NCBI GenBank assembly: GCA_002317305.1
Contig: DCIZ01000010.1
Span: 292-6,066, forward strand
DNA length: 5,775 nt
From: Campylobacter sp. UBA1713
Lineage (GTDB): Bacteria > Campylobacterota > Campylobacteria > Campylobacterales > Campylobacteraceae
Reading direction: 5' to 3'
Positions 1 to 5,707 of this stretch are shown piece by piece. The position numbers were made by a program, and so were the translations under genes. Each line of letters starts with the position of its first letter. Position 1 is the stretch's first letter. The notes below the pieces were generated by a model. That model ran no database searches and was not told the origin of the DNA. It was given only the letters and a program-made list of their open reading frames with translations.

Positions 1-22
1 AACTGGTTTTTAGAGATGCCAT
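1..22 (-). CDS. Possible start of the next operon gene, cut by the window edge
   Basis: On the minus strand the waaA stop codon TAA overlaps an ATG (TAATG), and the frame stays open to the window edge, reading M-A-S-L-K-T-S. A stop/start overlap of this kind is common for translationally coupled genes in tightly packed operons, and the genes upstream are spaced by only 3-21 bp. No clear Shine-Dalgarno sequence precedes this ATG, and seven codons cannot identify a family. From memory, in C. jejuni the Kdo transferase gene is followed by a ribosomal pseudouridine synthase gene, so that is one guess. It is inference from gene order, not from this sequence. Confidence 0.3.
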
Positions 23-1149
23 TAAATTTCTGACAAACGTCTCACCACCGCTTCAAATTCACATCTGTTGCGAATTTGTGTTTTAGGAAGTTCGCTGTGA
101 ATCTTTTCGTCTAAATTTGAGTAGTCGCAAAGCGCGATTCCCTTGACTGCTTCGTATAGTGGTTTTTGGTTAAAGTAAAACTCACCGCTGACGATGCTAG
201 TGCCAAACTGCGCTGCTTCTAGAGGATTGTGCCCGCCGATGCCGTCCTCAAAACTCCCGCAAAGCACCGCCACGTCTGCTAACTGGTAAAAATTCACAAG
301 CTCGCCTAGTTTGTCTACCAAAACCACACGCGCCTTTAAAGCCTCTTCGCCGCTTAAACTAAACCGCGCAAAACTCAAATTTGCCTTTTGGGCGTAGCTT
401 TGTGCTAGCTTTGCCACCGCCTCAAACCGCTCTGGATGCCTTGGCACCACCAAAAGCTGCTCGCCACGCAAAAGCTGCAAAACCTCAAAAATTCTCGCCT
501 CTTCGTTTTCATGTGTGCTAGCTAGCACTATGACGCGCTCAAAATGCCGTTCAAATTTGCGAGTAGGGCAGGGCAGGCAGGCGGATTTTACATTTCCAAA
601 AACCTCTACATTTTTCGCGCCCAGCGCTTTTAGCCTCACCGCATCCTCTTCGCTTTGTGCCATCACGAGGTCTATACACGCAAAAATTTTGCGGTAGTAA
701 AACGCAAAACGGCGGTATTTTGGAAAGCTCTTTTCGCTCACACGAGCGTTTAACAAGACGCACTTTGCGCCGCCTTTTTTAGCGACACGAAAGAGATTTA
801 GCCAAAGTTCTGCTTCAAAAACGACAAGCGTTTCGCACGGCGACCACCAAAACGGCAAAAGCCACTCAAACGGCAGAAACGCACTTACCGCTCCGCTTTG
901 GCTAGCTTTTGCAAAGCCCGTTTGCGTGGTTGTGGTGATTCTAGCATCGAGCCTCTTTGCAAATGGTAGCACGGCGCTCACTTCGCCTAAGCTACACGCG
1001 TGAAAGGCAAATTTGGTCTGTGGCTGTTTTTTGTTTTTCCACAAAAAAAAACGTGCGGGGATAGAGGTGCGAAATTTGCTTTTTAGCGGTGCTAAAAGTA
1101 GCAACGGCAAAGCCAAAAGCCAAAGTAAAAACGCCAAAAAACTATACAT
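22..1149 (-). CDS. waaA: 3-deoxy-D-manno-octulosonic acid (Kdo) transferase WaaA/KdtA
   Basis: This GT-B fold glycosyltransferase moves Kdo from CMP-Kdo to the lipid A precursor at the inner face of the cytoplasmic membrane, an essential step of LPS/LOS core assembly. Residues 2-22 form a leucine-rich membrane anchor, as is usual for the family. HACSLGEV (50-57) matches the family H-A-x-S-x-G-E-V motif with the proposed catalytic base E56. It is followed by TTTTQTG (72-78), FEAELWLN (111-118), ARVS (135-138), GNVK (185-188), PRHPERFE (236-243) and a C-terminal donor-site block GSF...GGHNPLEAA (298-313). At 375 aa it is shorter than E. coli WaaA (about 425 aa) but all blocks are present in order. 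The start is supported by GAGG (1156-1159, inside the last codons of trpS) 6 nt before ATG, and the gap to trpS is 3 bp. The number of Kdo units it adds cannot be read from the sequence. Confidence 0.95.
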   Translation of the reverse strand: MYSFLAFLLWLLALPLLLLAPLKSKFRTSIPARFFLWKNKKQPQTKFAFHACSLGEVSAVLPFAKRLDARITTTTQTGFAKASQSGAVSAFLPFEWLLPFWWSPCETLVVFEAELWLNLFRVAKKGGAKCVLLNARVSEKSFPKYRRFAFYYRKIFACIDLVMAQSEEDAVRLKALGAKNVEVFGNVKSACLPCPTRKFERHFERVIVLASTHENEEARIFEVLQLLRGEQLLVVPRHPERFEAVAKLAQSYAQKANLSFARFSLSGEEALKARVVLVDKLGELVNFYQLADVAVLCGSFEDGIGGHNPLEAAQFGTSIVSGEFYFNQKPLYEAVKGIALCDYSNLDEKIHSELPKTQIRNRCEFEAVVRRLSEI

Positions 1150-1152
1150 TTT

Positions 1153-2115
1153 TTACCTCAAAATTCCACACACACTTCGCACTTTTTCCATCGTCTCACT
1201 CGCTACACTTCGTGCCTTTTTTGCACCGCTTGCTAAAACGTCTAAAACTTCGCTTTCGTGCGTTTTAAAATACTCAAATTTGCTTCTAGCGGGCGCGAAG
1301 TAGTCGTTTATGAGCTCGTAAAGATATGCCTTAAAGTGCCCGTGCCCTTCGCCGCCTTTTTCGTAGCGCGCTTGCAACTCCGCTTCGCCCGCTTCGTCCA
1401 AAAAGAGTTTGCAAAGTGCGTAGACGTTGCAACCTCGCCACTCTTTTGGCAACTCAAGTGGCGTTGAGTCGCTTACCACAGCGTTGCAGCGTTTTTTTAG
1501 TGTTTTGCCTTCGCAAAAGATGTCTATGGCGTTGTTGTAGCTTTTGCTCATTTTCGCACCGTCTATGCCGGGCACGACGGCGACACTTTGCTCCACTCGT
1601 GCCTCTGGTAGTGTTAAAACCTCGCCAAAAGCGTTGTTAAATTTGAGTGCTATGTCTCGCGCTATCTCTACATGTTGAATTTGGTCTTTGCCGACTGGGA
1701 CGACTTGCGTTTGGTAAAGCAAAATGTCTGCTGCCATCAAAACTGGGTAGGAAAAGAGTGCGTGGTGTGCCTCAAAGCCTTTGGCGACTTTGTCTTTGTA
1801 GGCGTGTGCGCGCTCGACTAGCCCCATCGGTGTCCATGCGCTAAGAATCCAGTAGAGTTCTAGCACCTCTTTTACATCGCTTTGTAGCCAAAATGTGCAC
1901 TTTTGCGGGTCGATGCCCAAAGACAAAAACGCCGCAGCGGCTTCTAGCGAATTTGCGCGAAGTGTCTCGCCTTTTGTGGTCGTGAGTGCGTGGTAGTTGG
2001 CTATGAAAAGAAAACTCTCCTCTTTTGTTTGTGCCTCTACCATCTGTTTTATGGAGCCAAAATAGTTGCCTATGTGTAACTTTCCTGATGGTTGTAGCCC
2101 TGTTAAAACTCTCAT
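1153..2115 (-). CDS. trpS: Tryptophanyl-tRNA synthetase
   Basis: This cytoplasmic class I aminoacyl-tRNA synthetase activates tryptophan with ATP and loads it onto tRNA-Trp. The N-terminus TGLQPSGKLHIGN contains the HIGH-type signature as HIGN (residues 14-17). The second ATP-binding signature KMSKS is at 188-192. ESFLFIANYHALT (33-45) and MAADIL (127-132) are family blocks, and D130 corresponds to the aspartate that contacts the indole nitrogen in the Bacillus enzyme. GKDQIQHVE (142-150) is also typical. The length of 320 aa is normal for a compact bacterial TrpS. AGGA lies 5 nt before the ATG. It sits 21 bp after hisH and 3 bp before waaA, so it is probably an internal operon gene. I see no T-box, tRNA-like leader or tryptophan-rich leader peptide upstream, so nothing in the sequence suggests separate regulation. 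Confidence 0.98.
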   Translation of the reverse strand: MRVLTGLQPSGKLHIGNYFGSIKQMVEAQTKEESFLFIANYHALTTTKGETLRANSLEAAAAFLSLGIDPQKCTFWLQSDVKEVLELYWILSAWTPMGLVERAHAYKDKVAKGFEAHHALFSYPVLMAADILLYQTQVVPVGKDQIQHVEIARDIALKFNNAFGEVLTLPEARVEQSVAVVPGIDGAKMSKSYNNAIDIFCEGKTLKKRCNAVVSDSTPLELPKEWRGCNVYALCKLFLDEAGEAELQARYEKGGEGHGHFKAYLYELINDYFAPARSKFEYFKTHESEVLDVLASGAKKARSVASETMEKVRSVCGILR

Positions 2116-2136
2116 TTTTTTCCTTTTTTAGCAAAT

Positions 2137-2754
2137 TTAAATTTGCATCTTCGCAAATTTTTCTAGCACAGCAAGCCCGCTTTTGCCACTTTTTTCTGGA
2201 TGCGGCTGAAAGCCAAAGAGATTTTCATGCGCAACCGCACTAGCAAATTCGTAGCCATAACTCGTCTTTGCTAGCACGTCAGATTCGTCAAAACAACGCA
2301 CATGAAAGCTGTGAACGAAGTAAAAATACGCCTCATCTACACCAACGTTTAACGCACTTTTTTTTACAAAAGCGCACTTGTTCCAGCCCATGTGTGGAAT
2401 TTTTTGTGGCGACTCAAATTTAGCCTCTTCAAACCGCACCACCTCGCCTTTTAGCACGCCCAGCCCAGCCGTTTCGCCAAACTCAAAACTCCGCTCAAAA
2501 AGTAGCTGCATTCCTAGGCAAATTCCCAAAAATGGCTTTCCACTCTTGACAAATTCACGCAAAGCCTCGTCTAGCCCAGCCGCTTTTAGCCGTGCCATCG
2601 CCTCGCCAAAAGCCCCCACACCAGGCAACACTACACGCTCAAATTTACAAAGCTCCTCGCCGTGCCGCACCAGCTTTGCCTCGACACCTAAAAAAGCCAG
2701 TGAGTTGCAGACACTTTTTAGGTTGCCCGCACCATAATCAACAACAGCGACCAT
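2137..2754 (-). CDS. hisH: Imidazole glycerol phosphate synthase, glutamine amidotransferase subunit HisH
   Basis: HisH hydrolyses glutamine and channels ammonia to HisF, which makes imidazole glycerol phosphate and AICAR in histidine synthesis. The class I (triad) glutaminase residues are visible: nucleophile C79 in GICLGMQLL, then H185 and E187 in PHPEKSG. The N-terminal VVDYGAGNLKS (4-14), the oxyanion-strand motif PGVGAFG (44-50), PHMGWN (120-125) and YFVHSF (145-150) are all HisH-specific. The 205-aa length is normal. The start follows the ybaB stop by 3 bp and uses AGGA inside the end of ybaB, about 9 nt before ATG, so it is likely translationally coupled. No hisF, hisA or other his gene is in the window. 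Campylobacters can also carry HisH-like paralogues in surface-sugar amidation, so a non-histidine role is possible, but the sequence looks like standard HisH. Confidence 0.93.
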   Translation of the reverse strand: MVAVVDYGAGNLKSVCNSLAFLGVEAKLVRHGEELCKFERVVLPGVGAFGEAMARLKAAGLDEALREFVKSGKPFLGICLGMQLLFERSFEFGETAGLGVLKGEVVRFEEAKFESPQKIPHMGWNKCAFVKKSALNVGVDEAYFYFVHSFHVRCFDESDVLAKTSYGYEFASAVAHENLFGFQPHPEKSGKSGLAVLEKFAKMQI

Positions 2755-2757
2755 GCG

Positions 2758-3060
2758 TTACATTCCTAGACCGCCTAGCATCCCAAGTGCCGCGCTTTTT
2801 TTGTTCTCTTCGACCATCTTTAAGACGTCATTTATGGCTGATATGAGCAAAATTTGCATGCTATCTTTGTCGCTTAAAAGCTCGTCTTCTATGGTAATGT
2901 CTACCACTTCGCCTCTGCCGTTTGCCTTTACGCTAACGAGCCCGCCGCCGCTAGTTGCGCCAAAGCTTTTAGACTCTAGCTCTTTTTCTAGTTGCTCTGC
3001 CTTTGCCTGTGCCTGACTTAACACTTCGCCCATTTTTGAAAAATCAACTCCGTTAAACAT
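2758..3060 (-). CDS. ybaB: YbaB/EbfC-family nucleoid-associated protein
   Basis: YbaB/EbfC proteins are small dimeric DNA-binding proteins that coat and bridge the nucleoid. In many bacteria the gene lies beside dnaX and recR; here it lies beside panD, an arrangement I recall from H. pylori (HP0034-HP0035). The 100-aa protein has an N-terminal helix rich in Q, E, K and A (about 8-31, AQAKAEQLEKELESKS). Then comes the family beta segment, GATSGGGLVSVKANGRGEV (34-52), with the glycine-rich turn and the G-x-G-E-V signature. A C-terminal helix (about 67-88) and a short flexible Gly/Met tail follow. AGGA lies 6 nt before the ATG. It is 11 bp after panD and 3 bp before hisH. The precise cellular role in this organism cannot be told from sequence. 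Confidence 0.93.
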   Translation of the reverse strand: MFNGVDFSKMGEVLSQAQAKAEQLEKELESKSFGATSGGGLVSVKANGRGEVVDITIEDELLSDKDSMQILLISAINDVLKMVEENKKSAALGMLGGLGM

Positions 3061-3071
3061 TTTTTTTCCTT

Positions 3072-3422
3072 TTATTTTAAAATTTCGTTATTTTCGCCAT
3101 TTACGTGAACTATGGTCGGTTGCCAGCCTTTTGCATCTTTGTAGTCTATGGTGGCATATGCGATGATGATGACGAGGTCGCCCACAGCGACTTTTCGTGC
3201 CGCTGCGCCGTTTAGGCAAATTTCGCCTTTTTTGTCGCCCACTATGACGTAAGTGCTAAACCTCTCGCCGTTGTTTATGTTTACAATGTCTACTTTTTGA
3301 AACTCTACGAGTGAAGCGGCGGTGGCAAGCTCTCTTGCTATGGTGATGGAGCCTGTGTAGTTAAGATTCGCGTCTGTTACAGTGGCGCGGTGAATTTTGG
3401 ATTGCATGATTTCTATTTGCAT
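3072..3422 (-). CDS. panD: Aspartate 1-decarboxylase proenzyme
   Basis: PanD decarboxylates L-aspartate to beta-alanine for pantothenate and CoA synthesis in the cytoplasm. It is made as a proenzyme that cuts itself at a Gly-Ser bond to form a pyruvoyl cofactor. The cleavage pair is G24-S25 in YTGS, at the same numbering as E. coli PanD, which supports the chosen start. R54 and Y58 in RFSTY (54-58) and the NGAAA motif (71-75) form the rest of the active site, and K9 and H11 in KIHR are also conserved. The 116-aa length is typical. The Shine-Dalgarno sequence (AAGG, 3434-3437) is 11 nt from the ATG, which is long. An in-frame ATG at codon 6 has no better site. It is the first gene of the leftward operon; panB and panC are not in the window. 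Confidence 0.97.
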   Translation of the reverse strand: MQIEIMQSKIHRATVTDANLNYTGSITIARELATAASLVEFQKVDIVNINNGERFSTYVIVGDKKGEICLNGAAARKVAVGDLVIIIAYATIDYKDAKGWQPTIVHVNGENNEILK

Positions 3423-3436
3423 TTTAAATTTGACCT

Positions 3437-3454
3437 TTTTTTAAATTTAAAAAA
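3437..3454. promoter_or_regulatory. 18-bp perfect AT palindrome upstream of panD
   Basis: TTTTTTAAATTTAAAAAA is a perfect inverted repeat with no spacer. It lies between the candidate panD -10 and the panD start, covering the expected transcription start (about 3453) and abutting the Shine-Dalgarno sequence. It could be an operator for a dimeric regulator or simply a product of AT-rich promoter DNA. The sequence shows the palindrome; any regulatory role is inference. Confidence 0.35.
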
Positions 3455-3459
3455 CGCCG

Positions 3460-3487
3460 ATTCTACCAAAACCGAACTTATAAGCAA
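3460..3487 (-). promoter_or_regulatory. Candidate promoter of the panD-ybaB-hisH-trpS-waaA operon
   Basis: On the minus strand, TGGTAGAAT (3468 down to 3460) is an extended -10 element: TGn followed by TAGAAT, one mismatch from TATAAT. Sixteen bases upstream lies TTGCTT (3487-3482), a weak -35 with only TTG matching the consensus. Campylobacter sigma-70 promoters usually rely on the -10 with a poorly conserved -35, which fits. The predicted start is near 3453, giving a leader of about 30 nt. Confidence 0.5.
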
Positions 3488-3503
3488 CTTTAAAACTTTT
3501 TTT

Positions 3504-3512
3504 TGTTAGAAT
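3504..3512 (+). promoter_or_regulatory. Candidate extended -10 promoter for ispDF and the regulator
   Basis: TGTTAGAAT is a TGn + TAGAAT extended -10 directly after a run of eight Ts, the usual look of a Campylobacter sigma-70 promoter. No -35 is visible. The start would be near 3519, giving an untranslated leader of about 150 nt that contains both hairpins at 3548-3630. A second AT-rich candidate, TATATA at 3524-3529, would give a similar leader. No good -10 is seen between the hairpins and the ispDF ribosome binding site. Confidence 0.4.
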
Positions 3513-3547
3513 TTTCTTTTGTTTATATATTTGCCTTGCATTTTTTT

Positions 3548-3630
3548 GGGGTCGCAGGGGCGAAGCCCCCGACCTCCGTCTCCGCCGCCTCTGTTTTTGA
3601 GCGTAGCGAAAAAACGGAGGCGGCGGAGAC
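3548..3630. repeat. REP-like palindromic element, two adjacent hairpins (copy 1)
   Basis: The first hairpin (3549/3550-3574) pairs GGTCG with CGACC and GGGGC with GCCCC around a GAA loop, with a 2-nt CA bulge on the left side. Four bases later a 21-bp stem begins: 3578-3598 pairs with 3610-3630 with a single G-T wobble (3592/3616), around an 11-nt loop. The high GC content contrasts with the AT-rich DNA on both sides. The first 14 bases, GGGGTCGCAGGGGC, recur exactly at 5708-5721. Neither hairpin is followed by a U-run on the plus strand, so it does not look like an intrinsic terminator. It resembles dispersed intergenic palindromic repeats of the REP type; the genome-wide copy number is unknown. 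Confidence 0.8.
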
Positions 3631-3662
3631 TACAAAAAAGCTTTTACTTAAGACAATAAAAT

Positions 3663-3667
3663 AGGAG
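3663..3667 (+). promoter_or_regulatory. Ribosome binding site of ispDF
   Basis: AGGAG sits 5 nt before the ATG at 3673. It fixes the start and lies outside the GC-rich hairpin, which ends 32 bases earlier. Confidence 0.8.
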
Positions 3668-3672
3668 AAAAA

Positions 3673-4785
3673 ATGAGCACAACTTTAGTCATGCTTGGCG
3701 CGGGCGACTCGACGCGTTTTGGTTTAAAGTGCAAAAAACAGTGGCTCTATGTGGGTAGCGAGCCGCTTTGGCTATATGCTACAAAAAGGCTTGCTGGCAA
3801 ATTTGCCTTTGACAAAGTCATAGTAGTAGGCGCAGAAAACGCTTACATGGCGAAGTTTTGCGAAACTTTTTGTTTTGTAAATGGTGGCAAAACTAGAAGT
3901 GAAAGCCTACAAAATGCGTTAAATTTAGTAGAAAGCGAATTTGTTTTAGTTAGCGACATAGCGCGTGCGTGCGTCCCTTTTGAAGTGGTCGAAAAAGTGC
4001 TGGCACAAAAGGGCGTTTTTGACTGCGTGGTGCCTTTTTTGCCCGTAAACGACACGACACTTTTGGGCGGTGAGTTTGTAAAACGTGAAGAGTTAAAACG
4101 CATCCAAACGCCACAGCTTTCGCGTGTAAGCGTGCTAAAAAAGGCGTTTTTAAACGGCGGCGAATTTACAGATGAGAGCACGGCAGTTGCTAGCACGGGC
4201 GGAAGTGTGGGCTTTGTGGCAGGGAGTGTAAAGGCGGAGAAGCTGACCTTTTTTGAAGATCTTAAAAAGGCAAATTTGCCCGCACCGTCAAGCGAGGTTT
4301 TTGTGGGAAATGGCTTTGACGTGCATAAATTCAGAGATGGCGACCACCTTACCATTTGTGGCGTAAAAATTCCTTTTGGGCGTGCTTTTGAGGCGCACAG
4401 CGATGGCGATGTGGGAATTCATGCGCTCATAGACGCGCTTTTGGGTGCGGCAAATTTGGGCGATGTGGGCGAGCTTTTTCCAGACACTGACAAGGCGTTT
4501 AAAGGGATAGATTCTAAAATTTTGCTAGAAAAAGTGGTTCAAAAAGTGCGTTCTGTCGGTTTTGAGATAACCAACTGCGACATTACCATCATAGCACAAG
4601 CACCGAAAATTTCGCCTTTTAAAGAGGAAATGGCACGTGTTTTGGCGCGCGTTTTGGGCGTTTTACAAAGTCGCGTTAGCGTAAAGGCGACCACGACAGA
4701 GAGGCTAGGTTTTACGGGGCGAGGCGAGGGCGTAGCGGCGAGTGCGGTGGCGAGCCTTCGCTACTTTGACTGGACGAGTGTGTAG
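3673..4785 (+). CDS. ispDF: Bifunctional IspD/IspF (MEP cytidylyltransferase / MEcPP synthase)
   Basis: This fused enzyme carries two non-consecutive steps of the MEP isoprenoid pathway: IspD couples MEP to CTP, and IspF cyclises the later CDP-ME-2-phosphate to MEcPP. Residues 1 to about 205 form IspD: the nucleotide loop LGAGDSTRFG (8-17) with R15, KKQ (21-23), NGGKTRSES (70-78), SDIARAC (94-100) with D95, QTPQL (145-149) and TDES (167-170). Residues from about 210 form IspF: GFDVHKF (214-220) with metal ligands D216 and H218, AHSDGDVGIH (241-250) with ligand H250, then FPDTD (269-273) and ATTTERLGFTGRGEG (339-353). The 370-aa length is close to C. jejuni IspDF. The usual IspD motifs H-D-A-A-R-P and P-K-Q are changed here to S-D-I-A-R-A and K-K-Q. 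The regulator gene starts 10 bp downstream. Confidence 0.97.
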   Translation: MSTTLVMLGAGDSTRFGLKCKKQWLYVGSEPLWLYATKRLAGKFAFDKVIVVGAENAYMAKFCETFCFVNGGKTRSESLQNALNLVESEFVLVSDIARACVPFEVVEKVLAQKGVFDCVVPFLPVNDTTLLGGEFVKREELKRIQTPQLSRVSVLKKAFLNGGEFTDESTAVASTGGSVGFVAGSVKAEKLTFFEDLKKANLPAPSSEVFVGNGFDVHKFRDGDHLTICGVKIPFGRAFEAHSDGDVGIHALIDALLGAANLGDVGELFPDTDKAFKGIDSKILLEKVVQKVRSVGFEITNCDITIIAQAPKISPFKEEMARVLARVLGVLQSRVSVKATTTERLGFTGRGEGVAASAVASLRYFDWTSV

Positions 4786-4789
4786 GGGG
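4784..4789 (+). promoter_or_regulatory. Ribosome binding site that decides the regulator start
   Basis: AGGGGG overlaps the ispDF stop codon TAG and lies 6 nt before the ATG at 4796. This supports the ATG start over an in-frame GTG at 4742, which lies inside ispDF, and suggests translational coupling of the two genes. Confidence 0.75.
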
Positions 4790-4795
4790 CAAAAG

Positions 4796-5677
4796 ATGAG
4801 AATTTTAATAGTTGAAAGCGACTTTTACCTTGCAAAAGGTGTTTCAAACAAACTAGAAGCGGCGGGTTTTGTTTGTGAGATAGTGCTAAATTCAAATTTG
4901 GTTTTGCATCCTGACGACTTTGAAGTGGCACTGGTCTCTACACAAAATTTGCCGTTAGAAGTGGTAAGAAAGCTGGTAAGCGGCGGCACAAGTGTCATTT
5001 TGATGAGCGAGTTTATAAACGCAAATACCATCTTTGACTTTATGGACGCGGGCGCTAGCGACTACATACAAAAGCCCATCATCATAAGCGAACTGGTGCG
5101 AAAGATTCACCAAATTTTGGAGCTAAATTCGCTTAGACGGCTAAAAGATGCCTACGAAGCGCTGCTTTCACGTGCGTTTGAACACTTTGAGATAGGCACG
5201 AGTTTTAACTACAAAAAGATAAAACTGCCACTTTTGGTGATGAGTGAGTCGCGGGAATTTTGCGACAACTTTGTCTACAACATAGTAAAACAAAACGGAT
5301 TTGACTGCATCGACACGGGCTCAAACAACAAAAACCTTCGCCAAATCATAAAGACATTAAAACCAAAAACGCTACTTTACATCACGAATTTTTGCAACAT
5401 TCCTGTGAGTGATTTCTCTTTTTTAGAAGATATAACACACAAGCACAAGGTGGTTTTGGGCTCAAACCACAACATAGAGAAATTTAGCCACCCAAAAATT
5501 CGACTCGGGGGCAAAAAGGAGTTTGCGAGTGAGAAATTTTTAAGCATAAAAGACTACGTCAGAGCGGCGATTCTCACCTTTCAAGACTCCATGAGCGAGA
5601 GCGAGCTGGCACGCTCACTGGGGATAAGCCGAAAATCTTTGTGGCAAAAGCGAAAGGAATTTGGCATCGAGCGGTGA
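4796..5677 (+). CDS. HP1021-type atypical orphan response regulator
   Basis: The 293-aa protein has an N-terminal receiver-like domain (about 1-115), a middle region (about 145-240) of unclear fold, and a C-terminal helix-turn-helix (about 264-293, SESELARSLGISRKSLWQKR) resembling the Fis/NtrC-type. In the receiver the acidic pocket keeps E7 and D9, and the conserved lysine is K93 (QKP). The expected phospho-acceptor at the end of strand 3 (VALVSTQ) is S48, not Asp, so classical phosphorylation is unlikely. This architecture, the length and the position after ispDF match H. pylori HP1021, a DNA-binding regulator reported to respond to redox state and to act at the replication origin; C. jejuni Cj1608 is the counterpart. 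Four cysteines (C27, C156, C171, C200) could serve redox sensing. No partner kinase gene is present. The start at MRILIVESD fits receiver strand 1. Confidence 0.9.
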   Translation: MRILIVESDFYLAKGVSNKLEAAGFVCEIVLNSNLVLHPDDFEVALVSTQNLPLEVVRKLVSGGTSVILMSEFINANTIFDFMDAGASDYIQKPIIISELVRKIHQILELNSLRRLKDAYEALLSRAFEHFEIGTSFNYKKIKLPLLVMSESREFCDNFVYNIVKQNGFDCIDTGSNNKNLRQIIKTLKPKTLLYITNFCNIPVSDFSFLEDITHKHKVVLGSNHNIEKFSHPKIRLGGKKEFASEKFLSIKDYVRAAILTFQDSMSESELARSLGISRKSLWQKRKEFGIER

Positions 5678-5678
5678 A

Positions 5679-5699
5679 TGCGGAGTGCGGAGTGCGGAG
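5679..5699. repeat. Three perfect tandem copies of TGCGGAG
   Basis: The heptamer TGCGGAG is repeated exactly three times, starting 1 base after the regulator's stop codon, and is followed by a C. The unit is not a multiple of three, but the tract lies outside any gene I can see. It may be a small variable-number repeat or part of the palindromic element that starts 8 bases later. Confidence 0.8.
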
Positions 5700-5707
5700 C
5701 GATTTAA

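Noticed and set aside
1013..1303. 96-codon plus-strand frame across the trpS/waaA junction
   Set aside because: It overlaps two well-supported minus-strand genes, has no ribosome binding site worth noting, and gives low-complexity sequence.
2116..2136. T-box or tryptophan leader before trpS
   Set aside because: The hisH-trpS gap is only 21 bp and contains little besides the ribosome binding site.
2378..2737. 119-codon open frame on the plus strand
   Set aside because: It is antisense to hisH, which has a full active site; the Ser/Pro-rich product is a reverse-frame artefact.
3548..3640. Intrinsic terminator
   Set aside because: Neither stem is followed by a U-run in the plus direction, and no gene ends here: the flanking genes diverge, so a terminator would have nothing to stop.
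3423..3672. HP1021-box (TGTT followed by A/T, C, A/T) for autoregulation
   Set aside because: The nearest match, TGTTAGA at 3504, lacks the C and is better explained as an extended -10 element.
3843..4355. 170-codon open frame on the minus strand
   Set aside because: It is fully antisense to ispDF, its Ser/Thr/Phe-rich composition is that of a shadow frame, and it shows no recognisable domain.
4742..4795. N-terminal extension of the regulator from a GTG codon
   Set aside because: It lies inside ispDF, has no clear ribosome binding site, and would add 18 residues before a perfectly placed receiver strand 1; the ATG at 4796 has a strong site.
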